Shown: positions 1 through 7,333 of the stretch, in pieces | Layout: every line of letters begins with the position of its first letter | Numbering within the stretch: the stretch's first letter is position 1 | Origin: Muricauda sp. SCSIO 64092 | Lineage (GTDB): Bacteria; Bacteroidota; Bacteroidia; Flavobacteriales; Flavobacteriaceae | Direction: 5' to 3' | NCBI RefSeq assembly: GCF_023016285.1 | Contig: NZ_CP095413.1 | Span: 5,036,501-5,100,500 of the forward strand | Length of the DNA stretch: 64,000 nt | The notes under the pieces: model-generated | Told to the model about the DNA's origin: nothing | Database searches by the model: none | What the model saw: the letters and a program-made list of their open reading frames with translations, nothing else | Translations under genes and position numbers: made by a program

Positions 1-2045
1 TTTAGAGTAGTAATTTGGTATATGATATCATCGACAGTGAACGTATTCTCGACCGCTGCAATTTCCGTAATGGATTTGAAGTCTGTCCACCCATTGGTTA
101 GGTGTTTATACGCATCCAGGGTACCCCTGGGCACTACCAAGTCTATGTTTTCATGATTTTTGCCTTGATTCGCAAAGGCAGTTGGATCGAGCTCCGGTGG
201 ATCGTTGGCCTTCACCGTCACCACGTCGATTGGGTTAGTGCTTCCAAGTCCAAGAAAGGCCTGGTGCCCTATGCTTACCACATTGGACGGTATGGTTACC
301 TCGGTCAATTGGTTTTGGGCAAAGGCCCATTTCGTAATATGGGTAATACTATTCGGTATGGTCACTTCGGTTAAGTCGTTGGTTCCAAAAGCCCGTTGCC
401 CTAGACTGGTCACATTTTCCGGAATGACAATACTGGTCAATTGGTTATTGTAAAATGCATCTTCCCCAATACTGGTGACACCATCGGGTATGGTCACCTC
501 GGTCAACCCCTTTCCCGGGAAAGCGCTGTTTCCAATAGCGGTAACGTCAAAGGTCCTAGTGCCATCATGCGCCGTTGGCGGGATGGCCACCTCTGTTGCC
601 GTGCCGGTATAGCCCAAGACCTCCACTTCGGTCGGAGAAATGATTCCGTATCTGATGCCATCAACGGCAAAGGTCTTGATGGTGATGGATTTGAACCCCG
701 TCCACTGCTCGTTATCCAAATAGGCCTGTCTCCTCCCTGCGGGCACTATCAGATCTATTTGGCCACGGCCCGGATGTTGAAAGGCATCCGCATCGAGCGC
801 AGGTGGATCGTCGGCCTCTATCGTCACCTCGGTCAATTCGTTATAGGCAAAGGCATGACTCCCAATACTGGTCACACTACCCGGTATGGTCACCTCTTCC
901 AATTGGTTGTTTCGAAAAGCTCTACTCCCAATACTGGTGAGCTTGCTCGGCGTGCCCGGGGTGTCGGTGAAAGTGACACTGTCCAATTGGTTATCGGCAA
1001 AGGCCCGATTTCCAATACTGGTCACACTGTTGGGTATGGCCACCTCTTCCAATTGGTTGTTTTGAAAAGCCCTGCTCCCAATACTGGTGAGCTTGCTCGG
1101 CGTGCCCGGGGTGTCGGTGAAAGTGACACTGTCCAATTGGTTACCGGCAAAGGCCCAATTTCCAATACTGGTCACACTGTTGGGCATGGCCACCTCTTCC
1201 AATTGGTTGTTTTGAAAAGCACTCTCCCCAATACTGGTCACACTGTTGGGTATGGCCACCTCGGTCAATTGGTTGTCTCTAAAAGCCCAACCTCCAATAC
1301 TGATCACACTGTTGGGTATGGCCACCTCTTCCAATTGGTTGTTTTGAAAAGCACTACTCCCAATACTGATGAGCTTGCTCGGCGTGCCCGGGGTGTCGGT
1401 GAAAGTGACACTGTCCAATTGGTTATCGGCAAAAGCCCAATCCCCAATACTGGTCACACTGTTGGGTATGGCCACCTCTTCCAATTGGTTGTTATGAAAA
1501 GCACTCTCCCCAATACTGGTCACACTGTTGGGTATGGCCACCTCTTCCAATTGGTTGTTATGAAAAGCACTACTCCCAATACTGATGAGCTTGCTCGGCG
1601 TGCCCGGGGTGTCGGTGAAAGTGACACTGTCCAATTGGTTATCGGTAAAAGCCCAATTTCCAATACTGGTCACACTGTTGGGTATGGCCACCTCTTCCAA
1701 TTGGTTGTTATGAAAAGCACTCTCCCCAATACTGATGAGCTTGCTCGGCGTGCCCGGGGTGTCGGTGAAAGTGACCTTGGTCAATTGCTGATTATCAAAA
1801 GCCTGCTTGCGAATGGCGGTCACATCGTAATCGGTGCCGTTGTGGTTGACCGTTACGGGTATGGTCACCTCTGTTCCCAAACCGGCATCACGGCCTATGA
1901 CCTGGACCTGGGGAGGGGTCGAAGTTGAAGATGTGATTTCATAATAGTAGCCCCCAGCACCAAAAATCTGGCTTTGGCCATGACCGTTAAAGCCCGCCAA
2001 TGCCATAAGGATGGCGGATAAGATAAATTGTAGTCGTCTTTCCAT
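1..2045 (-). CDS. BspA-like leucine-rich-repeat surface protein (3' end beyond the window)
   Basis: The frame is open from ATG at 2045 down to base 1, at least 681 codons, with no stop, so the C-terminus lies outside the window. The N-terminus MERRLQFILSAILMALAGF looks like a signal peptide. The rest is LRR_5/BspA-type repeats built on the pattern IPNSVTSIGxxAFxxNQLEEV, alternating with a variant unit containing TDTPGTPSKL. Three modules can be seen. Each opens with an F-x-x-x-x-Y-x-I strand segment (near residue 28, again near base 700, again at base 40), and two end in a segment like IDLIVPAGRRQAYLDN. The family is usually surface exposed in Bacteroidota; adhesion or a T9SS C-terminal sorting domain is possible but the end is not visible. 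Function beyond that is inference. Confidence 0.85.
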   Translation of the reverse strand, partial: MERRLQFILSAILMALAGFNGHGQSQIFGAGGYYYEITSSTSTPPQVQVIGRDAGLGTEVTIPVTVNHNGTDYDVTAIRKQAFDNQQLTKVTFTDTPGTPSKLISIGESAFHNNQLEEVAIPNSVTSIGNWAFTDNQLDSVTFTDTPGTPSKLISIGSSAFHNNQLEEVAIPNSVTSIGESAFHNNQLEEVAIPNSVTSIGDWAFADNQLDSVTFTDTPGTPSKLISIGSSAFQNNQLEEVAIPNSVISIGGWAFRDNQLTEVAIPNSVTSIGESAFQNNQLEEVAMPNSVTSIGNWAFAGNQLDSVTFTDTPGTPSKLTSIGSRAFQNNQLEEVAIPNSVTSIGNRAFADNQLDSVTFTDTPGTPSKLTSIGSRAFRNNQLEEVTIPGSVTSIGSHAFAYNELTEVTIEADDPPALDADAFQHPGRGQIDLIVPAGRRQAYLDNEQWTGFKSITIKTFAVDGIRYGIISPTEVEVLGYTGTATEVAIPPTAHDGTRTFDVTAIGNSAFPGKGLTEVTIPDGVTSIGEDAFYNNQLTSIVIPENVTSLGQRAFGTNDLTEVTIPNSITHITKWAFAQNQLTEVTIPSNVVSIGHQAFLGLGSTNPIDVVTVKANDPPELDPTAFANQGKNHENIDLVVPRGTLDAYKHLTNGWTDFKSITEIAAVENTFTVDDIIYQITTL
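890..1800 (-). repeat. near-identical tandem DNA repeats inside the LRR gene
   Basis: Units of about 69 nt (23 codons) alternate with slightly longer units carrying the TDTPGTPSK segment. Several copies are identical over long stretches at the DNA level, which points to recent expansion or gene conversion rather than old protein repeats. Because the repeats lack stops in the opposite strand too, an antisense frame of almost 500 codons appears at 441-1928; it is a shadow. Confidence 0.85.
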
Positions 2046-2136
2046 AATGACTTTTTTTAACTTTTGAATATTATAAATCTAGAAATTTCGCATACAAGGA
2101 AAAACATCCAAAAATTAGTGACGAACCCTTTTAAAT

Positions 2137-2406
2137 GTGGGATGTTATATACCATTTTTGGGACAATGGGAATCCAGCGATCCCCTTGGATCGGTCCTGG
2201 CCGATATGGGCACTTTTTATCGTCGGTCTTGTACTAAAATCCCATCTTTGTTTCTAACGGATGAAAGGGACGAATGCTTTGACCAGGAACCCTACGATGA
2301 ACGGTATGCCCTGGAACTAACCAATACCTGGATGGACAGCCATCGTTCTCTGCTGAACAGGTTCGATACAACCACTGAAAATTGGAAAGGGTTCAACTAT
2401 TTATGA
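2137..2406 (+). pseudogene. hypothetical ORF, probably decayed
   Basis: GTG-initiated frame of 89 codons. The C-terminal part (YALELTNTWMDSHRSLLNRF) looks protein-like, and after the TGA at 2404 the same frame continues as FKVTALKKFAKKKIEKV to a TAA at 2458, so the TGA may be a nonsense mutation. A second frame from ATG 2135 gives a 40-residue peptide with a hydrophobic stretch, so a frameshift between the two is also possible. I recognise no family. It converges on the agmatinase fragment, its extended frame ending within three bases of that fragment's stop. Confidence 0.3.
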
Positions 2407-2456
2407 TTCAAGGTCACAGCACTTAAAAAATTCGCCAAAAAGAAAATTGAAAAAGT

Positions 2457-2666
2457 TTAAATCACTTCGATTTCAAAATAATCGGTAATGCCAAAGTCGC
2501 CTTTATCAAGAAGTAGCGCACTGGAAACCAATGTTCCATTTTCCGCATAATAGTTGGCGGATGGCGAGTGGTAGGCTTCCCTGATCAATGGTGGGGCAAG
2601 GGAAGGCCCTTTTAGAAAGGAGGATTTTTCATCGTATGGGATTCCTTGTACCACTATTTTTGACAT
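2457..2666 (-). pseudogene. agmatinase/arginase family N-terminal fragment
   Basis: The 69-residue product starts MSKIVVQGIPYDEKSSFLKG and continues with PSLAPPLIREAYHSPSANYY, which matches the start of SpeB-type agmatinases (G-I-P-x-D-E-K-S-S ... G-P-x-x-A-P-P-x-I-R). Family members are about 300 residues; here the frame stops before any of the metal-binding His/Asp motifs. It cannot be an active ureohydrolase, so a truncated remnant is the likely reading. A short functional protein is possible but unsupported. Confidence 0.6.
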
Positions 2667-2732
2667 GACCTAAATATACCAAAATCCTAAAGTTCCTTGC
2701 TAAGTGAAAGCTGAAATGGTATCTTGCCGTGC

Positions 2733-2861
2733 ATGTCAAAAAAAGAAGCCGAATATACCGGAATTTGGATGAAACTGGGCTGTTTTCTATCGGCATTGGC
2801 CATTTTGGGAATCATCACCATTATTGTTCTTTTTGCATTTAATTTGATACGGGGATTCTAG
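2733..2861 (+). CDS. small single-pass membrane protein, 42 aa
   Basis: ATG at 2733 to TAG at 2859. The N-terminus MSKKEAEYTGIWMKLGCF is polar, followed by one hydrophobic helix (LSALAILGIITIIVLFAFNL) and a short basic tail. It lies just upstream of the ychF promoter on the same strand. No family is recognised. The clear membrane segment makes it plausible, the weak ribosome binding context makes it uncertain. Confidence 0.4.
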   Translation: MSKKEAEYTGIWMKLGCFLSALAILGIITIIVLFAFNLIRGF

Positions 2862-2882
2862 GTTTTCCGTAAAACTTCACCC

Positions 2883-2890
2883 TATATTTG
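2883..2890 (+). promoter_or_regulatory. Bacteroidota -7 element upstream of ychF
   Basis: TATATTTG followed by C fits the TAnnTTTG consensus recognised by the Bacteroidota housekeeping sigma factor. It lies about 145 bases before the ychF start. The -33 element is not obvious. Confidence 0.45.
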
Positions 2891-3035
2891 CAGCCGTTTT
2901 AGGATATGGGACGTTAGCAGCAAGAACTTCACGGATAGGCTATTGGAATCAGACCCAATTTTGGACTTTGATTGCGCCGACCACCACAGTTTGAACCTTC
3001 TAACATCCTAAATCTTACACTCTAAAATCAATTGT

Positions 3036-4130
3036 ATGAAAGCTGGTATTGTAGGATTGCCCAATGTAGGAAAATCAACACTATTCAATTGTTTGTCCAA
3101 TGCAAAGGCGCAAAGTGCCAATTTCCCTTTTTGTACCATTGAACCCAATATTGGTGTGGTCAATGTTCCCGATAGGCGATTGGAAAAGCTTGAGGCGTTG
3201 GTCAACCCACAACAGGTCATCCCTGCTACTGTGGAAATTGTTGATATTGCCGGTTTGGTGAAAGGGGCTAGTAAGGGGGAAGGTCTGGGAAACCAGTTTT
3301 TGGGAAACATCCGGGAAACCGATGCCATTCTCCATGTGCTACGCTGTTTTGATAATGATAATGTGGTTCATGTGGATGGTTCCGTGGACCCCATACGGGA
3401 CAAGGAAACCATTGATATGGAATTGCAACTAAAAGATTTGGAGAGCGTTGAAAAAAAACTGGATAAGGTAAAGCGTGCCGCCAAAACCGGGAACAAAGAT
3501 GCCCAGAAGGAAGCCGAGGTTCTAAACACCCTTAAAATGGGGCTGGAATCCGGGCAGTCCGTTAGGGCCATTGCCGTTGGGGATGAAGGGTATGTGGAAT
3601 TCGTAAAACCATTGCAATTGATCACGGATAAACCGGTGATGTATATCTGTAATGTGGATGAGGCTGCGGCAACCACGGGCAATGCTTATGTAAAACAGGT
3701 CCAGGAAGCCGTAAAGGATGAAAACGCGGAAGTGATTTTTCTGGCCGTCGGTACTGAGGCGGATATTGCGGAATTGGAAGATTATGAAGAACGCCAGTTG
3801 TTTTTGGAAGATTTAGGGCTCTCGGAACCGGGTTCCGCAAAGCTGATTCGAGGGGCGTACAAACTATTGCGTTTGGAAACCTATTTCACGGCCGGGGAAA
3901 AGGAGGTTAGGGCCTGGACCATTAAAAAGGGGGCTACGGCACCCCAAGCGGCGGGCGTCATCCATACCGATTTTGAAAAAGGATTTATTCGGGCCGAGGT
4001 CATCATCTATGAGGATTACGTGAATTATGGAAGTGAGGCCAAAGTCAAGGAAGCCGGGAAAATACGCGTGGAAGGAAAAGAATATGTGGTGCAAGACGGT
4101 GATGTAATGCACTTTAGGTTCAACGTGTAA
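3036..4130 (+). CDS. ychF: redox-regulated ATPase YchF
   Basis: Obg-family P-loop NTPase of 364 residues, the same length as E. coli YchF. Visible motifs: G1 GLPNVGKS at residues 7-14, the switch II region DIAGLVKGASKGEGLGNQFL near residue 70, and NVDE near residue 206 in place of the GTPase NKxD, which is the hallmark of ATP preference in YchF. The C-terminal third is a TGS domain ending in DVMHFRFNV. The family binds ribosomes and is linked to stress response and start-codon selection. It appears monocistronic, with its own promoter upstream. Confidence 0.96.
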   Translation: MKAGIVGLPNVGKSTLFNCLSNAKAQSANFPFCTIEPNIGVVNVPDRRLEKLEALVNPQQVIPATVEIVDIAGLVKGASKGEGLGNQFLGNIRETDAILHVLRCFDNDNVVHVDGSVDPIRDKETIDMELQLKDLESVEKKLDKVKRAAKTGNKDAQKEAEVLNTLKMGLESGQSVRAIAVGDEGYVEFVKPLQLITDKPVMYICNVDEAAATTGNAYVKQVQEAVKDENAEVIFLAVGTEADIAELEDYEERQLFLEDLGLSEPGSAKLIRGAYKLLRLETYFTAGEKEVRAWTIKKGATAPQAAGVIHTDFEKGFIRAEVIIYEDYVNYGSEAKVKEAGKIRVEGKEYVVQDGDVMHFRFNV

Positions 4131-4197
4131 TACCTGAACATAGTAATTCGTTCAAAGGGAATCCATCGACCATACTAAAGATGGATAGCTTTGATCC

Positions 4198-5262
4198 ATG
4201 GCCAACAAAAATGACTTTAAAGGCTGGGGAATCCTTTTTGGTATTTTGGGGGTAGTGCTGTTTTCCACTAAAGCGATTCTGGTTAAGTTGGCCTATCGGT
4301 ATGAAGTGGATACCTTGGAATTGTTGCTTTTTAGGATGCTCTTTTCCTTCCCCTTTTACCTGATCATTCTTTTTTTAACAAAGAACTCATTTAAACTTTT
4401 TCAAATAGCTAAAAAATTGTCCTTCTGCACCCATTTTTCGTCTTTTTTTTCTTCCGTAGCCCAGCTATGCAACTCAAAAAAGCCTTCAACTGGGTACAGA
4501 ATCCCTAATTTTCGTCTTATTCCAAAAAGTTTAAATGAGTTCAAGGAAAAGGGGATTGTCCAACCCCAAAAAAGGGATTTTCTTTGGGTGCTCTTATTTG
4601 GGTTTTTAGGGTACTATCTGGCCAGTTATTTCGATTTTTTGGGATTGAATTATATCAAAGCCGGATTGGAACGGATCATTTTGTTTGTGTACCCGACCAT
4701 TGTGGTCCTTTTGGGCTTTCTGTTTTTTAAACGCAGCATTACCAAACCCCAAGCCCTGGCCATTGGAATTACCTATCTTGGCATTTTGATCATATTTTGG
4801 AATGAAGTGGACATTTCGGGAAGTAAGACCCTTTGGGGAGGCTTTTTGGTCCTGCTGAGTGCCATTGCCTACGCTGCGTACCTGGTGGGCAGTGGATGGC
4901 TGATCCCAAAATATGGGGTGCTCCGTTTTACGTGCTATGCCATGTTGGTTTCCACTTTTTGTGTAGTTGTCCATTATGCGTTGCAAGGGAACTGGAAGTT
5001 GTGGAACTTTCCAATGCCCGTCTATGGGTACAGTATCATGATGGCCATATTCTCCACACTCCTTCCCTCATTTTTGGTCTCTGCTTCCATTAAGCGATTG
5101 GGGGCGTCCAATTTTTCCATTTTAGGGAGCCTGGGACCGGTTTCCACCATACTTTTGGCCTACGCGTTTTTGGGAGAAGAACTTACCTACCTACAGCTTT
5201 CCGGTATGATGGTCGTCATTTTTGGGGTGACTTTTCTCTCATTACCGGGAAAGCGAGAGTAA
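4198..5262 (+). CDS. EamA/DMT-family transporter with an in-frame repeat insertion
   Basis: Drug/metabolite transporter superfamily permease with about ten hydrophobic helices in two EamA halves. The N-terminal half begins FGILGVVLFSTKAILVKLAY, the C-terminal half near residue 215 (GFLVLLSAIAYAAYLVGSGW). At 354 residues it is about 55 longer than usual. The excess is the segment from about residue 62 to 115, encoded by a 160-bp element with 19-bp inverted ends (4383-4542). That segment is polar and low complexity and falls in the loop between helices 2 and 3. The frame stays open, so a lengthened protein may still be made; whether it transports anything is unknown. Confidence 0.85.
   Translation: MANKNDFKGWGILFGILGVVLFSTKAILVKLAYRYEVDTLELLLFRMLFSFPFYLIILFLTKNSFKLFQIAKKLSFCTHFSSFFSSVAQLCNSKKPSTGYRIPNFRLIPKSLNEFKEKGIVQPQKRDFLWVLLFGFLGYYLASYFDFLGLNYIKAGLERIILFVYPTIVVLLGFLFFKRSITKPQALAIGITYLGILIIFWNEVDISGSKTLWGGFLVLLSAIAYAAYLVGSGWLIPKYGVLRFTCYAMLVSTFCVVVHYALQGNWKLWNFPMPVYGYSIMMAIFSTLLPSFLVSASIKRLGASNFSILGSLGPVSTILLAYAFLGEELTYLQLSGMMVVIFGVTFLSLPGKRE
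4383..4542. repeat. 160-bp element with 19-bp terminal inverted repeats (copy 1)
   Basis: The ends GAACTCATTTAAACTTTTT and its exact reverse complement bound the segment. The bases AA flank both ends, so a 2-bp target duplication is possible, and 160 plus 2 bases is a multiple of three, which explains why the host gene stays in frame. The core (CACCCATTTTTCGTC, GTAGCCCAGCTA, AAAAAGCCTTCAACTGGG) recurs at 63721-63908. It encodes nothing itself, so it resembles a MITE. Confidence 0.75.
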
Positions 5263-5274
5263 AAGCGTGCTGCT

Positions 5275-5304
5275 ATCAACAATCCCATTCCGATTATTGT
5301 TGAT
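5275..5304 (+). terminator. hairpin downstream of the EamA gene
   Basis: ATCAACAAT at 5275-5283 pairs with ATTGTTGAT at 5296-5304. The T-run after it is poor (ACTTTCCCCC), so termination efficiency is uncertain. Confidence 0.4.
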
Positions 5305-5375
5305 TACTTTCCCCCTGCTACATTTTGATTTTTGGCCCGAAACTTTATATTAGACAAATCGAAGCTAAAGCTTCA

Positions 5376-5450
5376 GTTGCTAGTTGATGGTTGTTGGTTT
5401 ATGGAGGTTCATTAATTTTACCAAAAACAATCAACCAGCAACCATAAACC
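5376..5450. repeat. degenerate GTTG-word hairpin upstream of parE
   Basis: The left arm (GTTGCTAGTTGATGGTTGTT) is complementary over about 23 bases, with several mismatches, to the right arm (AACAATCAACCAGCAACC). Related hairpins lie at 43734-43800 and 62049-62120, each likewise directly before a start codon. Confidence 0.55.
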
Positions 5451-5457
5451 ATAATTT

Positions 5458-7314
5458 TTGGCTCAAACACAATATACTGAAGAGAATATACGCTCGCTGG
5501 ACTGGAAGGAGCATATCCGTATGCGTCCCGGAATGTATATTGGTAAGTTAGGCGACGGTTCTTCCGCAGATGATGGCATTTACATTTTACTGAAAGAGGT
5601 CATTGACAATTGTATCGATGAGTTTGTCATGGGTGCGGGGAAGACCATTGAAATTGCCATCAGGGACAATGAGGTAAAAGTTCGGGATTATGGCCGGGGT
5701 ATTCCTTTGGGGAAGGTCGTGGATGTAGTATCCAAAATGAATACCGGGGGAAAGTACGATACCCGGGCCTTTAAAAAGTCCGTAGGATTGAACGGTGTTG
5801 GAACGAAGGCCGTAAATGCGCTATCCACTTCCTTTAAGGTAGAGTCCACACGTGATGGACAATCCAAAACAGCGGAATTTAATACAGGAAACCTGGTCAA
5901 TGAAAATCAGGCCGAATCCTCCAAAAGACGGGGTACTTTGGTAAGTTTTATCCCGGACGAAACCATTTTTAAGAAATACAAATACCGAAATGAGTATGTG
6001 GAACGCATGCTCAAGAACTACGTTTATCTTAATCCGGGGTTGACCATTGTGTTCAATGGGGAAAAGTACCATTCAAAAAATGGCCTCAAGGACCTTCTGG
6101 AGGATAACAACAACCAAAGTGACTTCCTGTATCCCATTATCCATTTAAAAGGGGATGATATTGAGGTAGCCATTACCCATAGCAAAACCCAATACAGTGA
6201 GGAATACCATTCCTTTGTCAATGGACAGCATACCACGCAAGGGGGCACACATCAAGCGGCGTTTCGGGAAGCCATTGTCAAGACGGTGAGGGAGCATTAC
6301 AATAAAAATTTCGATGCCTCGGATGTGCGCAAGTCCATTATTTCCGCTATTTCCATCAAGGTGATGGAACCCGTATTTGAAAGTCAGACCAAAACCAAAT
6401 TGGGTTCCACGGATATGGGAGGAAATCTACCCACGGTTCGGACCTATGTGAATGATTTTGTGGGGAAATACCTCGATAATTACCTCCATAAAAATCAAGA
6501 TGTAAAAGACGCGCTATTGCGTAAGATTTTACAGGCCGAAAAGGAACGAAAAGAGCTTTCGGGTATTCGAAAACTGGCCAGGGAACGGGCTAAAAAAGCC
6601 AGTCTCCACAACAAAAAACTACGGGACTGTCGTGTCCATCTCCAGGACATGAAGAAGGACAGGCGTTTGGAGACCACCCTTTTTATTACCGAGGGGGATT
6701 CTGCGTCTGGTTCCATCACCAAATCAAGGGATGTGAATACCCAAGCGGTATTCAGTTTACGGGGGAAGCCCCTAAACTCTTACGGAATGTCCAAAAAGAT
6801 TGTGTACGAGAACGAGGAATTCAATTTGTTGCAGGCCGCCTTGAATATTGAGGACTCCCTGGAAGACCTTCGTTACAACAATATTGTGATCGCTACGGAT
6901 GCCGATGTGGATGGAATGCACATTCGATTGTTGCTCATTACCTTTTTTCTACAGTTTTTTCCGGAACTCATCAAGGAAAACCACCTGTACATCCTTCAAA
7001 CCCCGCTTTTTCGGGTGCGAAACAAAAAAGAAACCATTTATTGCTATTCCGAGGAGGAGAAAAGGGCCGCAATCGGGAAACTTTCGGGGAAACCGGAAAT
7101 CACCCGTTTTAAGGGGTTGGGGGAAATATCCCCGGATGAGTTCAAACACTTTATTGGTGATGATATCCGTTTGGAACCGGTGATGTTGGACAAGGCCATG
7201 TCCATTGACCAGTTGCTTCAGTTCTACATGGGCAAAAATACGCCGGACAGGCAGCAATTCATCATACAAAATTTGAAAGTAGAACTTGATTTGGTAGAGG
7301 AAAACCAATTGTAA
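5458..7314 (+). CDS. parE: DNA topoisomerase IV subunit B
   Basis: Type IIA topoisomerase ATPase subunit of 618 residues. GHKL ATPase motifs: [31 protein letters not shown]. The transducer segment [13 protein letters not shown] follows. The TOPRIM domain shows [10 protein letters not shown] and [15 protein letters not shown], and the family motif [10 protein letters not shown] is near the C-terminus. The length and the partner gene fit ParE. The start is TTG at 5458: TAA lies two codons upstream, and the next ATG is in the conserved MRPGMYIGK motif, too late. A repeat hairpin abuts the start and may have replaced an ancestral ATG. Works with parC, 19 bases downstream. Confidence 0.95.
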   Translation: MAQTQYTEENIRSLDWKEHIRMRPGMYIGKLGDGSSADDGIYILLKEVIDNCIDEFVMGAGKTIEIAIRDNEVKVRDYGRGIPLGKVVDVVSKMNTGGKYDTRAFKKSVGLNGVGTKAVNALSTSFKVESTRDGQSKTAEFNTGNLVNENQAESSKRRGTLVSFIPDETIFKKYKYRNEYVERMLKNYVYLNPGLTIVFNGEKYHSKNGLKDLLEDNNNQSDFLYPIIHLKGDDIEVAITHSKTQYSEEYHSFVNGQHTTQGGTHQAAFREAIVKTVREHYNKNFDASDVRKSIISAISIKVMEPVFESQTKTKLGSTDMGGNLPTVRTYVNDFVGKYLDNYLHKNQDVKDALLRKILQAEKERKELSGIRKLARERAKKASLHNKKLRDCRVHLQDMKKDRRLETTLFITEGDSASGSITKSRDVNTQAVFSLRGKPLNSYGMSKKIVYENEEFNLLQAALNIEDSLEDLRYNNIVIATDADVDGMHIRLLLITFFLQFFPELIKENHLYILQTPLFRVRNKKETIYCYSEEEKRAAIGKLSGKPEITRFKGLGEISPDEFKHFIGDDIRLEPVMLDKAMSIDQLLQFYMGKNTPDRQQFIIQNLKVELDLVEENQL

Positions 7315-7333
7315 ATCAGACGATAGGATTTAA

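Noticed and set aside
441..1928. Plus-strand frame of 495 codons
   Set aside because: It is the antisense of the LRR gene, and its repeats (KSxxPNTGHTVGYGHLFQLVV) are the complement of the LRR units. The minus frame has the signal peptide and family motifs.
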